Assembly (NCBI GenBank): GCA_947474995.1
Contig: CANJNJ010000030.1
Coordinates: 1-42,425 of the forward strand
Reading direction: 5' to 3'
Length of the DNA: 42,425 nt
Source of the DNA: Opitutaceae bacterium
GTDB taxonomy: Bacteria; Verrucomicrobiota; Verrucomicrobiia; Opitutales; Opitutaceae
Under the pieces are notes generated by a model that searched no databases, was not told the origin of the DNA, and worked only from the letters and a program-made list of their open reading frames with translations. Made by a program: the position numbers and the translations under genes. Below are positions 1-10,199 of the stretch, in pieces. Within the stretch, counting starts at the first letter, position 1; the number at the start of each line of letters is the position of its first letter.

Positions 1-118
1 ACCCCCCGCTTGACCGGGACCTTCGGTAATAAGAACAATCCTCTTCAGAACGTTATTGTCGGGAAAACGTCATGCTGACCGGCTCAACCTCACCCACTTT
101 CCCAAGCGCCTCTTCTCC

Positions 119-1570
119 ATGAAAGATACCAAGAATTTGCAGCCGGCTCATCCATCAAACCCGCCTACTAAACCCAAGAGTTCGGCCCGGAAGTGGGTCC
201 TGGGGCTGAGTGCGGTCCTTGGCATGGCTGCCCTCTATTTTGTCCTTTCGCCAAAACAGCCGGCCACCGACGCACCAGGGGGAGCGGGCGGACGCGGCAT
301 GGGTGGTATGGGTGGAGGCGGTATGGGAGGTATGGGCGGAGGCGGTATGGGCGGCTTCCGCGGTGGTCGCGGCGGCGTCACTCCGGTTTCGACCGCCTTG
401 GCGGCGAAAGGAGATCTGAAGGTTTTCCTCTCCGCGCTTGGCACCGTCAACGCCCTCAATACGGCGGCGGTGAAGACCAACGTCACCGGCGAGCTTCTGA
501 AGGTTCACTTCACCGAAGGTCAATTGGTCAAAGCCGGTGATATCCTGGCCGAAATCGATTCCCGCCAATACCGTATTTCGCTCGCCCAGGCGGAGGGCCA
601 GCTGGCCCGCGACGTCGCGCAGCTCTCGAATGTCCGGCGCGATCTCGAACGCTACCAAAGCGCCAAGACTTCGGTCACCCAGCAGCAGATCGATACCGCG
701 ACCGCGAACGTCGCCCAATACGAAGGCACCGTCCAGGCGGACCAAGCCTCGGTGGATAATTTCAAGTTGCAGCTCAGCTATTGTCGGGTGCCCGCACCCA
801 TCTCGGGCCGCGTCGGACTACGGATGGTCGATCAAGGCAACATGGTCCGCCCCACGGATGCCGGCCTCGTCGTCATCACCCAGGAACAGCCGATCTCCGT
901 CGTTTTCAGCATTCCCGAGGACAACCTGCCGCAAATCCGCCGGGCGCTCACTGCGGGCACGACCCTCGAGGCCGAGGCGTACGACCGCGGCATGAAAACG
1001 CGTCTGGCGACCGGCCGCCTCATCGCCGTCGACAACCAAATCGACGCGACGACCGGCACAGTCCGGCTGAAGGCGAGTTTTTCCAACGAGGATTTCGTGC
1101 TGTTTCCCAATCAATTTGTGAACATCCGCATGCTCACCGAAACGCAGGAAGGCGTGACGATGATCCCCAATTCGGCCATTCAGCTCAATGGACCCGCGCG
1201 GTTCGTGTTCGTCGTCAAACCCGATGAGACCGTCGAGCGGCGCGCCATCGCCGTCGGTCGGACCGAGGGAGAAAAAACCGTGGTAATCGACGGTCTGGTG
1301 GCGGGTGAAACCGTGGTCACCGAAGGCGTGGATCGGCTGCAAAGCGGCTCGAAGGTTATGGCCCGGACGCCTATTCCCGAGGCCCCGGTGGCTCCGTCCG
1401 GCCGCGGCAAGGGCGGCAAAGGCGGCAAGGAGGGCAAGAGTGGAAAATTTGGCCCCGGGGGGACCGGTGGCCCAGGCGGCCCGGGTGGTCCGGGCGGTCG
1501 AGGCGGCCCCGGCGGCCGGGGTGAAAAATCCGACAAGGGTGCGCCGGGCGCTGACGGTCCGAAAAGCTGA
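119..1570 (+). CDS. mdtA: RND efflux periplasmic adaptor, MdtA-like
   Basis: This is the membrane-fusion subunit of a tripartite RND pump; it links the inner-membrane permeases to an outer-membrane channel. I chose the ATG at 119 because it gives a short cytoplasmic head followed by one membrane anchor at about residues 26-43. An in-frame TTG at 56 would only add a poor leader. After the anchor comes a glycine-rich linker (about 54-86), then the biotinyl-lipoyl half-motif, an alpha-hairpin rich in A/Q/L, and the beta-barrel with [10 protein letters not shown] and LFPNQFVN, both typical of MdtA. The C-terminus (about 430-475) is a second Gly/Pro/Arg-rich tail not normal for MdtA, whose role is unknown. 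The stop codon overlaps the next ATG by one base (TGATG), so translation is probably coupled. The drug range cannot be read from the sequence. Confidence 0.9.
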   Translation: MKDTKNLQPAHPSNPPTKPKSSARKWVLGLSAVLGMAALYFVLSPKQPATDAPGGAGGRGMGGMGGGGMGGMGGGGMGGFRGGRGGVTPVSTALAAKGDLKVFLSALGTVNALNTAAVKTNVTGELLKVHFTEGQLVKAGDILAEIDSRQYRISLAQAEGQLARDVAQLSNVRRDLERYQSAKTSVTQQQIDTATANVAQYEGTVQADQASVDNFKLQLSYCRVPAPISGRVGLRMVDQGNMVRPTDAGLVVITQEQPISVVFSIPEDNLPQIRRALTAGTTLEAEAYDRGMKTRLATGRLIAVDNQIDATTGTVRLKASFSNEDFVLFPNQFVNIRMLTETQEGVTMIPNSAIQLNGPARFVFVVKPDETVERRAIAVGRTEGEKTVVIDGLVAGETVVTEGVDRLQSGSKVMARTPIPEAPVAPSGRGKGGKGGKEGKSGKFGPGGTGGPGGPGGPGGRGGPGGRGEKSDKGAPGADGPKS

Positions 1571-4500
1571 TGAACGTTTCCCGTCCCTTCATTGAGCGGC
1601 CGATCGCGACGTCGCTCATCATGGTCGCGTTGACGCTCGGTGGCATCGTGGGCTACCGGCAGCTGTCGATCGCCGCCCTCCCCGAGGTCGACTATCCGAC
1701 GATCCAGGTTTCGACGCTCTATCCCGGCGCCAGCCCTGAAGTCATGACCTCGGCGGTCACCGCTCCGCTGGAGCGCCAGTTTGGCCAGATGCCGGGATTG
1801 GCCGAGATGACCTCGGTCAGTTCCGGTGGAGCCTCCGTCATCACCCTGCAGTTCAGCCTGGAAATCCCCCTCGATGTGGCCGAGCAGGAGGTCCAGGCCG
1901 CCATCAACGCCGGCAACAGCTTCCTCCCCCAGGGCCTGCCGAATCCGCCCACCTACAGCAAGGTGAACCCCGCCGACACGCCGATCATGACGCTCGGCAT
2001 CACCTCGGAATCGATGGCGCTGCCCCGGATTGAGGATCTCGTGGATACGCGGCTGGCCCAAAAAATTTCGCAGGTGACCGGCGTCGGCCTCGTCAGCATC
2101 TCGGGTGGCCAGCGGCCGGCCGTCCGCATCCGCGTGAATCCGAGTGCCCTGGCGGCCTACGGAATCGACCTCGAACAAGTCCGCGGCGCGATCGCGAGTG
2201 CCAATTCCAACAGCGCCAAGGGCAGTTTCGACGGTCCCAGCCAGACCCAAAGCATCGATGCCAACGACCAGTTGAAGTCCGCCGAGGAATACCGCCAGAT
2301 CATCATCGCCTACCGCAAAGGGGCGCCGATCCGGCTCGCGGACGTCGCCGACACCGTCGACGGCGCCGAAAACATGTATCTCGCAGCATGGGCGAACAAG
2401 ACTCCGGGCGTCATTCTCAACATTCAGCGCCAACCCGGCGCCAACGTCATTCAGGTCGTGGATCAAATCAAGGCCCTGCTGCCGCAGCTGCAGACGGGAC
2501 TCCCGGCCGCCGTGCAACTTTCGATCCTCAGCGATCGCACCACGACGATTCGCGCGTCCGTCGAAGACGTGGAACTCGAACTGCTCCTCGCCATCGGGCT
2601 CGTGGTGGCGGTCATCTTTGTCTTCCTGCGCAACATCCCGGCCACGATCATTCCGGGCATCGCGGTGCCCCTCTCGCTGGTCGGCACGTTCGGCGTCATG
2701 TACCTCGCGGGCTTTTCGATCAACAACCTCACCCTGATGGCGCTCACCATCGCGACCGGCTTTGTCGTCGACGATGCCATCGTCATGATCGAAAATATCT
2801 CGCGCTATATTGAGGAGGGCGAGGAGCCGATGGCGGCCGCGTTGAAAGGCTCCGAACAAATCGGGTTCACCATCATTTCGCTTACGTTCTCGCTGATCGC
2901 CGTGCTGATTCCGCTGCTGTTCATGGCCGACGTCGTCGGCCGGCTCTTCCGCGAATTTGCCATCACCCTGGCCGTGGCGATCCTCATCTCGGCGGCCATC
3001 TCCCTCTCGCTGACCCCGATGATGTGCAGCAAGCTCCTGCACCACGTTCCCGAGGACAAACAGGGCTGGTTCTATCACGCCTCCGGGAAAATGTTTGATC
3101 GGATTATTGCCGAATACGGCCGGTATCTGCGCTGGGTGCTCGATCGCCAGGGCATGACGATGTGGGTGGCCATCGGCACGCTCGTCCTGACCGTCGTCCT
3201 CTATATCTTCATTCCCAAGGGATTTTTCCCCACGCAGGACACCGGCGTCATCCAGGGCATCACAGAAGCCTCCCAGGATATTTCCTTTTCGGCGATGGGC
3301 ACGCGGCAGCAGGCCGTCGCCGAGGCCATCCTCGAAGACCCCGATGTGGCCACCGTTTCCTCGTTCATCGGCATCGACGGCATCAACACGACCCTGAACA
3401 GCGGGCGCATTTCGATCAGTCTCAGGCCGCTCAGCGAGCGCAGCCAGCGGGCCCCGGAAATCATCCGCCGTCTCCAGCACAGGGTCAGCGGCATTCCCGG
3501 CATCACGCTGTACATGCAGCCGGTGCAGGATATCACCGTCGGCACGACGGTCAGCCGCACCCAGTATCAATTCGTGCTGCAGAGCGCCTCGCTGGGTGAT
3601 CTTTCCACCTGGGTTCCGCGACTCATCGAAAAACTTGGCGGGGTGCCGCTGCTGGAGGACGTCACGAGCGATTTGCAGGACAAGGGTCGCCAGGTCTACG
3701 TCACCATCGACCGCGCCCTGGCCAGCCGCTACGGCATCACCACGACGGCGATCAGCAACCTCCTCTATAGCGCGTTCGGACAGCGCCTCATCTCCACCAT
3801 CTTCACCCAATCAAACCAGTACCGCGTGGTGCTGGAACTGCAGCCCGAGTTCAAGGAGGGCGGCCCGCAGGCGCTCGAGCAGCTCTACCTCAACTCGTCC
3901 GACGGCACCCCGGTGCGCCTCTCCACCCTCGCCCAATTGACGGAGCAGTCGGGCATGCTGGCCATCACGCGCTCCAACCAACTCCCGGCGGTGACGGTCT
4001 CCTTCAATCTGGCGCCCAACGCCGCCCTCGGCGACGCCGTAAACGAAATCAAGCGGGTCGAACATGAGATTGGCCTGCCCCTGTCGATCGACACCTCCTT
4101 CCAGGGCGCGGCCAAGGCCTTCGAATCCGCGCTGAAGAATGAAGTGTGGCTCCTCCTCGCCGCGGTCGCCACGATGTACATCGTCCTCGGCGTCCTCTAC
4201 GAGAGCTACATCCACCCCGTCACCATTCTGTCCACCCTGCCCTCCGCCGGCGTGGGCGCGCTGCTCGCCTTGCTGGCCGCCCGCTCCGACCTCAACGTCA
4301 TCGGCATCATCGGCATCATCCTGCTGATCGGCATCGTCCAGAAGAACGCCATCATGATGATCGACTTCGCACTCGACGCGGAGCGGAACCAAGGCATGGC
4401 GCCGCGCGAGGCGATCTATCAGGCCTGCCTGCTGCGCTTCCGGCCCATCCTGATGACGACGATGGCCGCCCTGCTCGGCGCCCTGCCCCTCATGCTCGGA

Positions 4501-4689
4501 ACCGGCATGGGCTCGGAACTGCGCGAGCCGCTCGGCATCACCATGGTGGGCGGGCTGATGGTCAGCCAGGTGCTCACGCTTTTCACGACCCCCGTCGTTT
4601 ATCTCGGCTTTGATCGGCTGGCCCGACGGATGCGCGAGCGAGCCAGCCGGAACGCCCCGGTCGCGGTGACCAACCCCCAGCAGTCGTGA
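1570..4689 (+). CDS. mdtB: RND multidrug efflux permease, MdtB-like
   Basis: This is a 1039-residue, 12-TM inner-membrane proton antiporter of the HAE1 RND type. The N-terminus ([19 protein letters not shown]) followed by [10 protein letters not shown] and [20 protein letters not shown] is the MdtB pattern. The TM4 segment carries the paired aspartates [10 protein letters not shown] used in proton relay in this family. Two large periplasmic loops follow TM1 and TM7, and the length is usual for the family. It starts on the ATG that overlaps the adaptor stop, and its TGA overlaps the GTG of the next permease by four bases, so the three genes form one operon. In Enterobacteria MdtB and MdtC make a mixed trimer; the same pairing is inferred here. 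Confidence 0.93.
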   Translation: MNVSRPFIERPIATSLIMVALTLGGIVGYRQLSIAALPEVDYPTIQVSTLYPGASPEVMTSAVTAPLERQFGQMPGLAEMTSVSSGGASVITLQFSLEIPLDVAEQEVQAAINAGNSFLPQGLPNPPTYSKVNPADTPIMTLGITSESMALPRIEDLVDTRLAQKISQVTGVGLVSISGGQRPAVRIRVNPSALAAYGIDLEQVRGAIASANSNSAKGSFDGPSQTQSIDANDQLKSAEEYRQIIIAYRKGAPIRLADVADTVDGAENMYLAAWANKTPGVILNIQRQPGANVIQVVDQIKALLPQLQTGLPAAVQLSILSDRTTTIRASVEDVELELLLAIGLVVAVIFVFLRNIPATIIPGIAVPLSLVGTFGVMYLAGFSINNLTLMALTIATGFVVDDAIVMIENISRYIEEGEEPMAAALKGSEQIGFTIISLTFSLIAVLIPLLFMADVVGRLFREFAITLAVAILISAAISLSLTPMMCSKLLHHVPEDKQGWFYHASGKMFDRIIAEYGRYLRWVLDRQGMTMWVAIGTLVLTVVLYIFIPKGFFPTQDTGVIQGITEASQDISFSAMGTRQQAVAEAILEDPDVATVSSFIGIDGINTTLNSGRISISLRPLSERSQRAPEIIRRLQHRVSGIPGITLYMQPVQDITVGTTVSRTQYQFVLQSASLGDLSTWVPRLIEKLGGVPLLEDVTSDLQDKGRQVYVTIDRALASRYGITTTAISNLLYSAFGQRLISTIFTQSNQYRVVLELQPEFKEGGPQALEQLYLNSSDGTPVRLSTLAQLTEQSGMLAITRSNQLPAVTVSFNLAPNAALGDAVNEIKRVEHEIGLPLSIDTSFQGAAKAFESALKNEVWLLLAAVATMYIVLGVLYESYIHPVTILSTLPSAGVGALLALLAARSDLNVIGIIGIILLIGIVQKNAIMMIDFALDAERNQGMAPREAIYQACLLRFRPILMTTMAALLGALPLMLGTGMGSELREPLGITMVGGLMVSQVLTLFTTPVVYLGFDRLARRMRERASRNAPVAVTNPQQS

Positions 4690-7600
4690 ACTTCATCGAG
4701 ACCTTCATCAGCCGCCCGGTGGCGACGTCGTTGTTGACGGCCGGCGTGGCGCTCGCCGGCGGGATCGCTTTCACCCTGCTGCCGGTTTCGCCGCTGCCGC
4801 AGGTGGATTTTCCGACGATCTCCGTCGGCGCCAGCGTCCCCGGGGCAAGTCCCGAGGTCATGGCCGCCACCGTGGCCACGCCGCTCGAGCGGGCCCTCGG
4901 CCGGATCGCCGGAGTGACCGAGCTGACCTCTTCGAGTTCCCAGGGTTCGACCCGCGTCATCCTCCAGTTCGAGCTGTCCCGGGACATCAATGGCGCCGCC
5001 CGCGACGTCCAGGCCGCGCTCAATGCCGCCCGCAGCATCCTGCCCACGAGCCTTTCGAGCAATCCGACGTACCGTAAATACAATCCGACCGACTTCCCGG
5101 TCCTGATTCTCACCCTGACGTCGGATCAGTTGTCGCGCGGCGAAATGTACGACGCCGCCACGACGATTCTCGCCCAGAAAATCGCGCAGATCCCGGGCGT
5201 GGGCGACGTCTCCGTGGGCGGCGGCGCCCTGCCCGCCGTGCGGGTGGAACTCAATCCGACGCAGCTCAGCAATTACGGCATCTCGATGGAGACGGTCCGG
5301 CAGGCCATCACCGCCACCAACGCCAATCAGGCCAAGGGTTTTGTCGAGCAGGGTGATCGCCGCTGGCAAATCGCGGCGAACGATCAGGCGCTGAAGGCGA
5401 GCGACTACATTCCGCTCGTCATCAGTTATCGCAAGGGCGCCCCGGTGAGGCTCGGCGATGTGGCCGAGGTGTCCGATTCCGTGGAAAACCTGCGCACCTA
5501 CGCCGTCTCGAACGGGGTCCCCGCCGTGCTGGTCCAGATCACCCGCCAGCCCGGGGCCAATATTATCGAGACGGTCGATCACGTCAAAGCCATGCTCCCG
5601 GCCCTGCAGGCCTCGATCCCGAGCAGCATCAAACTGGGGGTGGCGTCGGACCGCTCGGTGTCCATCCGCGCGGCGCTGCGGGACGTTGAGTTGAGCCTCA
5701 TCGCCGCCGTCCTGCTCGTGACGGGCGTCGTCTATCTTTTCCTGCGCGACATCCGCACGACCGCGGTGCCGGCCGTCGCCGTGCCAGTTTCGCTTATTGG
5801 CACGTTCGCCGCGATGTACCTTTGCGGATTCAGCCTCAACAACCTGTCGCTCATGGCGCTGACGGTCGCGACCTGCTTCGTGGTCGATGATGCCATCGTG
5901 GTGCTCGAAAATATTTCCCGGCACATGGAGGCCGGAGTGCCTCGCTATCAGGCGGCGATCATCGGCGCCCGCGAAGTCGGTTTCACGGTCCTCTCGATGA
6001 GCGTCTCGCTCATCGCGGTCTTTATCCCGATCCTGCTGATGGGCGGCATCGTGGGCCGGCTCTTCCGCGAATTCGCCATCACGCTCTCGGTCGCCATCGT
6101 GGTGTCGCTGGTCATTTCGCTGACGACCACGCCGATGATGTGCGCCCGGATGATGCGGGTAAAGCCGCGCGCCCCCTCGGGCCCCGATGGCCAGCGCGGG
6201 CCGGCGACCGGGTTGATCGCCTGGTCGATTCGCCACTACGAGCGCTCCCTGCGGTGGGTGCTGCAGAACAGCTTCGTGGTGATGCTGGTGCTCGCCGGGG
6301 TCATCGGGCTCAACGTTTACCTCTACGTGGCAATTCCCAAGGTTTTCTTCCCCCAGCAGGACACCGGGATGCTGCAGGGTTTCGTCAATGCCGACCAGAG
6401 CATGTCGTTTCAGGCAATGCTGCCCAAGGTCCAGGCCTTCGCCGAAATCCTCCAGAAGGACCCCGCCGTCGACTCGGTCACCGCCTCGGTCGGAGGCGGC
6501 GGCAGCAGCGGTATGGGCGGCCGGGGTCCGACCGGGTCGGTCTCGGTCTCGCTCAAGCCGCTCCGGGAACGCCAGATTTCGGCGGAGGCCGTGATCGCGC
6601 GGCTGCGCCTGCAGACCGTCCAAGTGACCGGCGCCCAGCTGTTCCTTTTCGTCAATCAGGACCTCCGCTCCGGCGGACGGGAGTCCAACTCTTCGGTCCA
6701 ATACACCCTGCAGGCCGACGAATTGAGCGAGCTGACCGAGTGGGAACCGAAGATTCGCAACGCGTTCGCCCAAATCCCGGTGATCACGGATGTCAGCACC
6801 GACTCGCGCAGCCGGGGCCTGCAGACCACGATTACCTTTGATCGCGACAAGATTTCCCGGCTGGGGCTGAACCTCACGCAGATCAATGCGGCGCTCTACA
6901 ATTCCTTCGGGCAGCGCCAGGTCTCCACGCTCTTCAAGTCGCTCAACCAATATCACGTCGTGATGGAGGTGGACCCGAAATTCTCCCAGGGCCCGCAGTC
7001 GCTCAACGACGTGTTCGTCATCGGCCGCAACGGCGCCAAGATCCCGCTTTCCACCGTGGCGCGCTACGAGCCGACCAACGCGTCGCTCTCCGTCAACCAC
7101 CAGGGCCAGTTCGTGGCCAACACCATTTCCTTCAACCTGGCGGAGGGCGTGACGCTCGCGCAGGCCACCGAAGCCATCGATTTCACGATGGCCAACCTTG
7201 GCGTGCCGACCTCCGTGCACGGCAGCTTCCAGGGCAGCGCGCGGATGTTTCAGCAGGCGCTGGACAGCCAACCCCTCCTGATTCTGACCGCGCTGATCGC
7301 CGTCTATATCGTGCTCGGGGTCCTGTACGAAAGTTTCATCCACCCGATTACCATCCTCTCCTCCCTCCCCTCGGCCGGCGTCGGCGCCCTGCTCGCCCTG
7401 CAGTTCTTCGGGGCTCAATTCAGCATCATCGCCCTGATCGGCGTGCTCCTGCTGATCGGCCTCGTCCAAAAGAATGCCATCATGATGATCGATGTCGCGC
7501 TGACGCTCGAACGCGCCGGCGACATCAGCGCCAAGGAGGCGATCTTCGAAGCCTGCAAGCGGCGCTTCCGGCCCATCATGATGACCACGTCGTCGGCGCT

Positions 7601-7832
7601 CCTCGGCGCGCTGCCCCTCGCCATCGGTTTCGGCGAGGGTTCGGAACTCCGCCGTCCGCTCGGCATCGCCATCGTGGGCGGGCTCGTTTTCAGCCAGGCC
7701 CTCACGCTCTATACCACACCGGTCGTATACCTCTACTTTGACCAACTCAGCCTGTGGCTGAAAAAACGCCGCGCCGCGCGCGTGAAATCGCGAACCACCG
7801 TGGGCGGAATCGCGACGCAGAGTTCGGCCTAA
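4686..7832 (+). CDS. mdtC: RND multidrug efflux permease, MdtC-like
   Basis: This is the second HAE1-type RND permease of the operon (1048 residues), starting at a GTG that overlaps the previous stop (GTGA). [30 protein letters not shown] and [15 protein letters not shown] mark it as the MdtC-type partner rather than a copy of MdtB. The TM4 region has [10 protein letters not shown], with a Cys replacing the usual Gly just before it (ATCFVVDDA). A Gly/Ser-rich patch sits near residue 605 in the second periplasmic loop ([12 protein letters not shown]). No TolC-type channel gene follows; the pump would have to use a channel encoded elsewhere or upstream of the window. The downstream gene is convergent. 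Confidence 0.93.
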   Translation: MNFIETFISRPVATSLLTAGVALAGGIAFTLLPVSPLPQVDFPTISVGASVPGASPEVMAATVATPLERALGRIAGVTELTSSSSQGSTRVILQFELSRDINGAARDVQAALNAARSILPTSLSSNPTYRKYNPTDFPVLILTLTSDQLSRGEMYDAATTILAQKIAQIPGVGDVSVGGGALPAVRVELNPTQLSNYGISMETVRQAITATNANQAKGFVEQGDRRWQIAANDQALKASDYIPLVISYRKGAPVRLGDVAEVSDSVENLRTYAVSNGVPAVLVQITRQPGANIIETVDHVKAMLPALQASIPSSIKLGVASDRSVSIRAALRDVELSLIAAVLLVTGVVYLFLRDIRTTAVPAVAVPVSLIGTFAAMYLCGFSLNNLSLMALTVATCFVVDDAIVVLENISRHMEAGVPRYQAAIIGAREVGFTVLSMSVSLIAVFIPILLMGGIVGRLFREFAITLSVAIVVSLVISLTTTPMMCARMMRVKPRAPSGPDGQRGPATGLIAWSIRHYERSLRWVLQNSFVVMLVLAGVIGLNVYLYVAIPKVFFPQQDTGMLQGFVNADQSMSFQAMLPKVQAFAEILQKDPAVDSVTASVGGGGSSGMGGRGPTGSVSVSLKPLRERQISAEAVIARLRLQTVQVTGAQLFLFVNQDLRSGGRESNSSVQYTLQADELSELTEWEPKIRNAFAQIPVITDVSTDSRSRGLQTTITFDRDKISRLGLNLTQINAALYNSFGQRQVSTLFKSLNQYHVVMEVDPKFSQGPQSLNDVFVIGRNGAKIPLSTVARYEPTNASLSVNHQGQFVANTISFNLAEGVTLAQATEAIDFTMANLGVPTSVHGSFQGSARMFQQALDSQPLLILTALIAVYIVLGVLYESFIHPITILSSLPSAGVGALLALQFFGAQFSIIALIGVLLLIGLVQKNAIMMIDVALTLERAGDISAKEAIFEACKRRFRPIMMTTSSALLGALPLAIGFGEGSELRRPLGIAIVGGLVFSQALTLYTTPVVYLYFDQLSLWLKKRRAARVKSRTTVGGIATQSSA

Positions 7833-7853
7833 CCGAGGCAAAGCGGTTGAACC

Positions 7854-7886
7854 GCGTGAGCGAGTGGAGCCTCCGCTCGCTCACGC
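7854..7886. terminator. hairpin between convergent genes
   Basis: A 14-bp stem (GCGTGAGCGAGTGG / CCGCTCGCTCACGC, one G-T pair) with a 5-base loop lies 21 bases after the mdtC-like stop and between convergent genes. There is no T-run after it, so it may act as a weak or Rho-assisted terminator, or block antisense readthrough. A smaller palindrome (GCGGTT g AACCGC) directly precedes it. Function is inferred from position only. Confidence 0.5.
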
Positions 7887-8017
7887 TCGCAGCTACGACC
7901 TGCCGCCGGTCCACTCGCTTGGCGCTCGTGGCTACCCTTCTCGTTGCGCCGCTCTGGCCTTCGCGTCTCGTCGCGCTCTTCGCGGTTTTCCCGCTCTGAA
8001 ACATTTTTCTTCGCCCA

Positions 8018-9715
8018 TCAAAACTCCCGCGCCTCGGCGTTTTCGTGTTTCGCATCCGGCACGCCCGGACTTTCGCTGATTTCGAAATCGCGAACTCCGC
8101 GCAAGACAAACGCCGGGCCCTCGGCCGGTCGCGGGACGGCCAAGTTCCGCAAGGTCACGCCCGCCACGTCATCGAGCACCACGCGCGTCCGCGAGTCGGG
8201 TTCGGCAAACGTCACCGTGCAATTCGTCAGCGTGAAATTGCGCACGTGCCGGGCGTAGACGGCGCTGGCCGGCAACAAGCCAAACATGCTGGGCTCGGGA
8301 TACCCTTTCTCCCTTTCCGGAACCGCCTGCGGCTCCCGCGGGCCGGTGGTGCCGGGCTCACCGCCGCGGAGAAAAAACGGACTAACCAGTTCCGCCGGTT
8401 GCCGCGCCACGTGGTCCATGGTCAGGCCACCGCGGGAAAAGATCTGGATGTCGCTCAGCGTGACATCCTCGATCGGATGCCCGCGCAGGCCGGCCAGGAG
8501 GATGGGGTGGCGGGCATCGACGTCCCGGGCCACGACCCCGCTGATCCGCACGCGCCGAATGCCGCCGACCGGAGTGCCCGCCGGGCCCCGCGCCCGATTA
8601 CCGAGCCGGAGAAAAATCGGCGCCGTGGTCACCTCGCGCATCGTGAGGTTGGTGACAGTCACGTCTTCAATGATGCCGCCGTCGACGGTTTCGAGCGCCA
8701 GACCGCGCGAACGCTCAAACACGCAATCCGCGATCGTGATCTTGCGGAAAGCGCCGTTGGACTCGGTGCCGATCTTGATTCGGCCCGTCGGCCCATCGCG
8801 ATCGGGCGCGCGCTCGAGCGTCCGCCCAAAAGTGCCGTCGAAGACCGTGCCCGCGTCGTAACCACTCACCTTGCAGCCGACGATGGTGATGTTCTCGCAC
8901 GCGCGCACCTCGCCCAGCGCAAAGGAACTCTTCAACACAATCGCGTCGTCGTTCGGCGCGTTGACCTGGCAGTTCGCAATCCGGACATTGCGGCAGGAAT
9001 CGATGTCGAGTCCGTCGCGGTTGGTGTCGAGGCGGACATTTTCCACCGTGAGCCCGTCGACGCCAGTGGCCAGCAGCGCGAAGTGGCCACCCAAGAGGAT
9101 GCCAAGGTCGCGAATCACCACGTTCCGGCAATTCTTCAACGCAATCGCCTTGTTGCCCAGGCCGGGCACCGGTTGCGCCAGCGCGGGGGGCGGACTCCCG
9201 GGCGGAGGCGTGTTATTGGGGCCAAAAGAGTGATCCCCCTCGCGCCGGCCGAGTTCGACCGCCCGCCGCAAGCCCTCGCCGTGGATCAGGCCGGGGCCGA
9301 GGATCGTGACGTCCTCGAGATTTTCGCCCCACAGCAGGCTGTTGTGCCAGTGGCTATGGCCGAAGTCCTGATACAGGAACTTGTCGCCCCACTCATTCGG
9401 TTCGGCGGCATCATAGGCGCCGAAACCTTCCGCCGGCGTGGCCGCCAGCAACCGACAGCCGGCCTCGAGTTGGAGCGTAACCCGGCTGCGGAGATGAATG
9501 GAAAAGCTCAGATAAGTTCCGGCGGGCAGGCGCACGACCCCGCCACCGGCCGCGGACGCCGCTTCGATCGCTTTGTTGATCGCCGGCGTATCGAGGGTCT
9601 TGCCATCGCCCGTCGCCCCGTAGTCGCGGACATTGAATTCGGGGGGCAGGACAGTGGCCACGCGCGATGAAATCATGCCGAGCAACAGAGCGGGAAGAAG
9701 ATGGATCATGCTCAT
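8018..9715 (-). CDS. secreted GH28 polygalacturonase-like glycosidase
   Basis: This is a right-handed beta-helix glycosidase (565 aa) of family GH28, which cleaves galacturonan or rhamnogalacturonan chains. The ATG at 9715 gives a hydrophobic export signal and then FNVRDYGATGDGKTLDTPAI, the standard GH28/pectate-lyase entry motif. NRDGLDID (about 232-239) matches the NTDG(x)D motif, NDDAIVLKS (about 255) the paired-Asp motif, and GRIKIGTESNG (about 311) the RIK substrate-binding motif. The usual GHG segment between the last two is not visible; the region reads SGYDAGTVFDG. The start codon overlaps the stop of the upstream remnant (ATGA), so the gene belongs to a minus-strand operon with the PKD protein. 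A pectin substrate is likely but the exact bond is unknown. Confidence 0.82.
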   Translation of the reverse strand: MSMIHLLPALLLGMISSRVATVLPPEFNVRDYGATGDGKTLDTPAINKAIEAASAAGGGVVRLPAGTYLSFSIHLRSRVTLQLEAGCRLLAATPAEGFGAYDAAEPNEWGDKFLYQDFGHSHWHNSLLWGENLEDVTILGPGLIHGEGLRRAVELGRREGDHSFGPNNTPPPGSPPPALAQPVPGLGNKAIALKNCRNVVIRDLGILLGGHFALLATGVDGLTVENVRLDTNRDGLDIDSCRNVRIANCQVNAPNDDAIVLKSSFALGEVRACENITIVGCKVSGYDAGTVFDGTFGRTLERAPDRDGPTGRIKIGTESNGAFRKITIADCVFERSRGLALETVDGGIIEDVTVTNLTMREVTTAPIFLRLGNRARGPAGTPVGGIRRVRISGVVARDVDARHPILLAGLRGHPIEDVTLSDIQIFSRGGLTMDHVARQPAELVSPFFLRGGEPGTTGPREPQAVPEREKGYPEPSMFGLLPASAVYARHVRNFTLTNCTVTFAEPDSRTRVVLDDVAGVTLRNLAVPRPAEGPAFVLRGVRDFEISESPGVPDAKHENAEAREF

Positions 9716-10179
9716 GAGTGATAGCGGTAAAGTTTGACGCGTTGCCGCGTGAGCCCGTCCGAACCAAAGCGAAGCCCACTGCCGGACTGATTGCCTTCCG
9801 CCTGTTCGGCGAGCCGGTAATTGAGGACGATGTCGTCGCCGTTCATTTTTCGGCCCGGCTGCCACCGGCCGCGACGGACGTCACCCGCCTCGGCGGCAAA
9901 CGTGGTAAGGCTGTTCTTCCAGCTGCCAAACCACAGAAAGACGAGGCGCAGGCCATGCCGCCGCGCTCCGGCCAGCAGACCGTCGACCAGGGAAAAGTCG
10001 AACTGGCCCTCGACCGGTTTAACCCAGCCCCACCCGCCGCCCAGAATGAGAAAGGGCGTTCCCTCGACGATGAGCTGCGTGGCCGCGCCGCGCTTTTCCG
10101 GCACCGGAATGGGAAGGGCAGACCTGGACCGAGTTCGCGTCCTTAGCGCCGGGGCAGACCGGCGGGACTTTGCTTTCAT
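9712..10179 (-). pseudogene. remnant of GH35-like/DUF5597 beta-galactosidase
   Basis: An open 155-codon frame fuses pieces of a much longer glycosidase. Residues 25-47 (KRGAATQLIVEGTPFLILGG) look like the first strand of GH35-like DUF5597 proteins. This jumps at once to VKPVEGQFDFSLVDGLL and LRLVFLWFGSWKNS, normally dozens of residues further on. A second jump then leads to a C-terminal piece (RGRWQPGRKMNGDD ... RQRVKLYRYHS). The catalytic core between these blocks is absent, so it should not be an active enzyme. The frame stays open, starts 20 bases after the stop of the upstream gene and overlaps the polygalacturonase start by ATGA, so it may still be translated and couple the two neighbours. 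The family match is from memory of the motifs. Confidence 0.72.
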
Positions 10180-10199
10180 TCGGTCCCCAGACCGGGAGC

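Noticed and set aside
301-375. Tandem-looking GGTATGGG repeats, considered as a DNA repeat array
   Set aside because: They encode the glycine/methionine linker of the adaptor in frame; a coding low-complexity region rather than a separate element.
1180-3810. Long open frame (876 codons) on the minus strand opposite the adaptor and first permease
   Set aside because: It is the antisense of well-supported RND genes; its composition (His, Arg, Asp-rich) is a GC-rich shadow with no family motif.
4599-7841. 1080-codon open frame on the minus strand
   Set aside because: Exact antisense of the MdtC-like gene, which has full family motifs; a shadow caused by codon bias at third positions.
8045-9670. 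541-codon plus-strand frame
   Set aside because: Antisense to the GH28-like gene; no recognisable domain, low-complexity Arg/Ala/His content.
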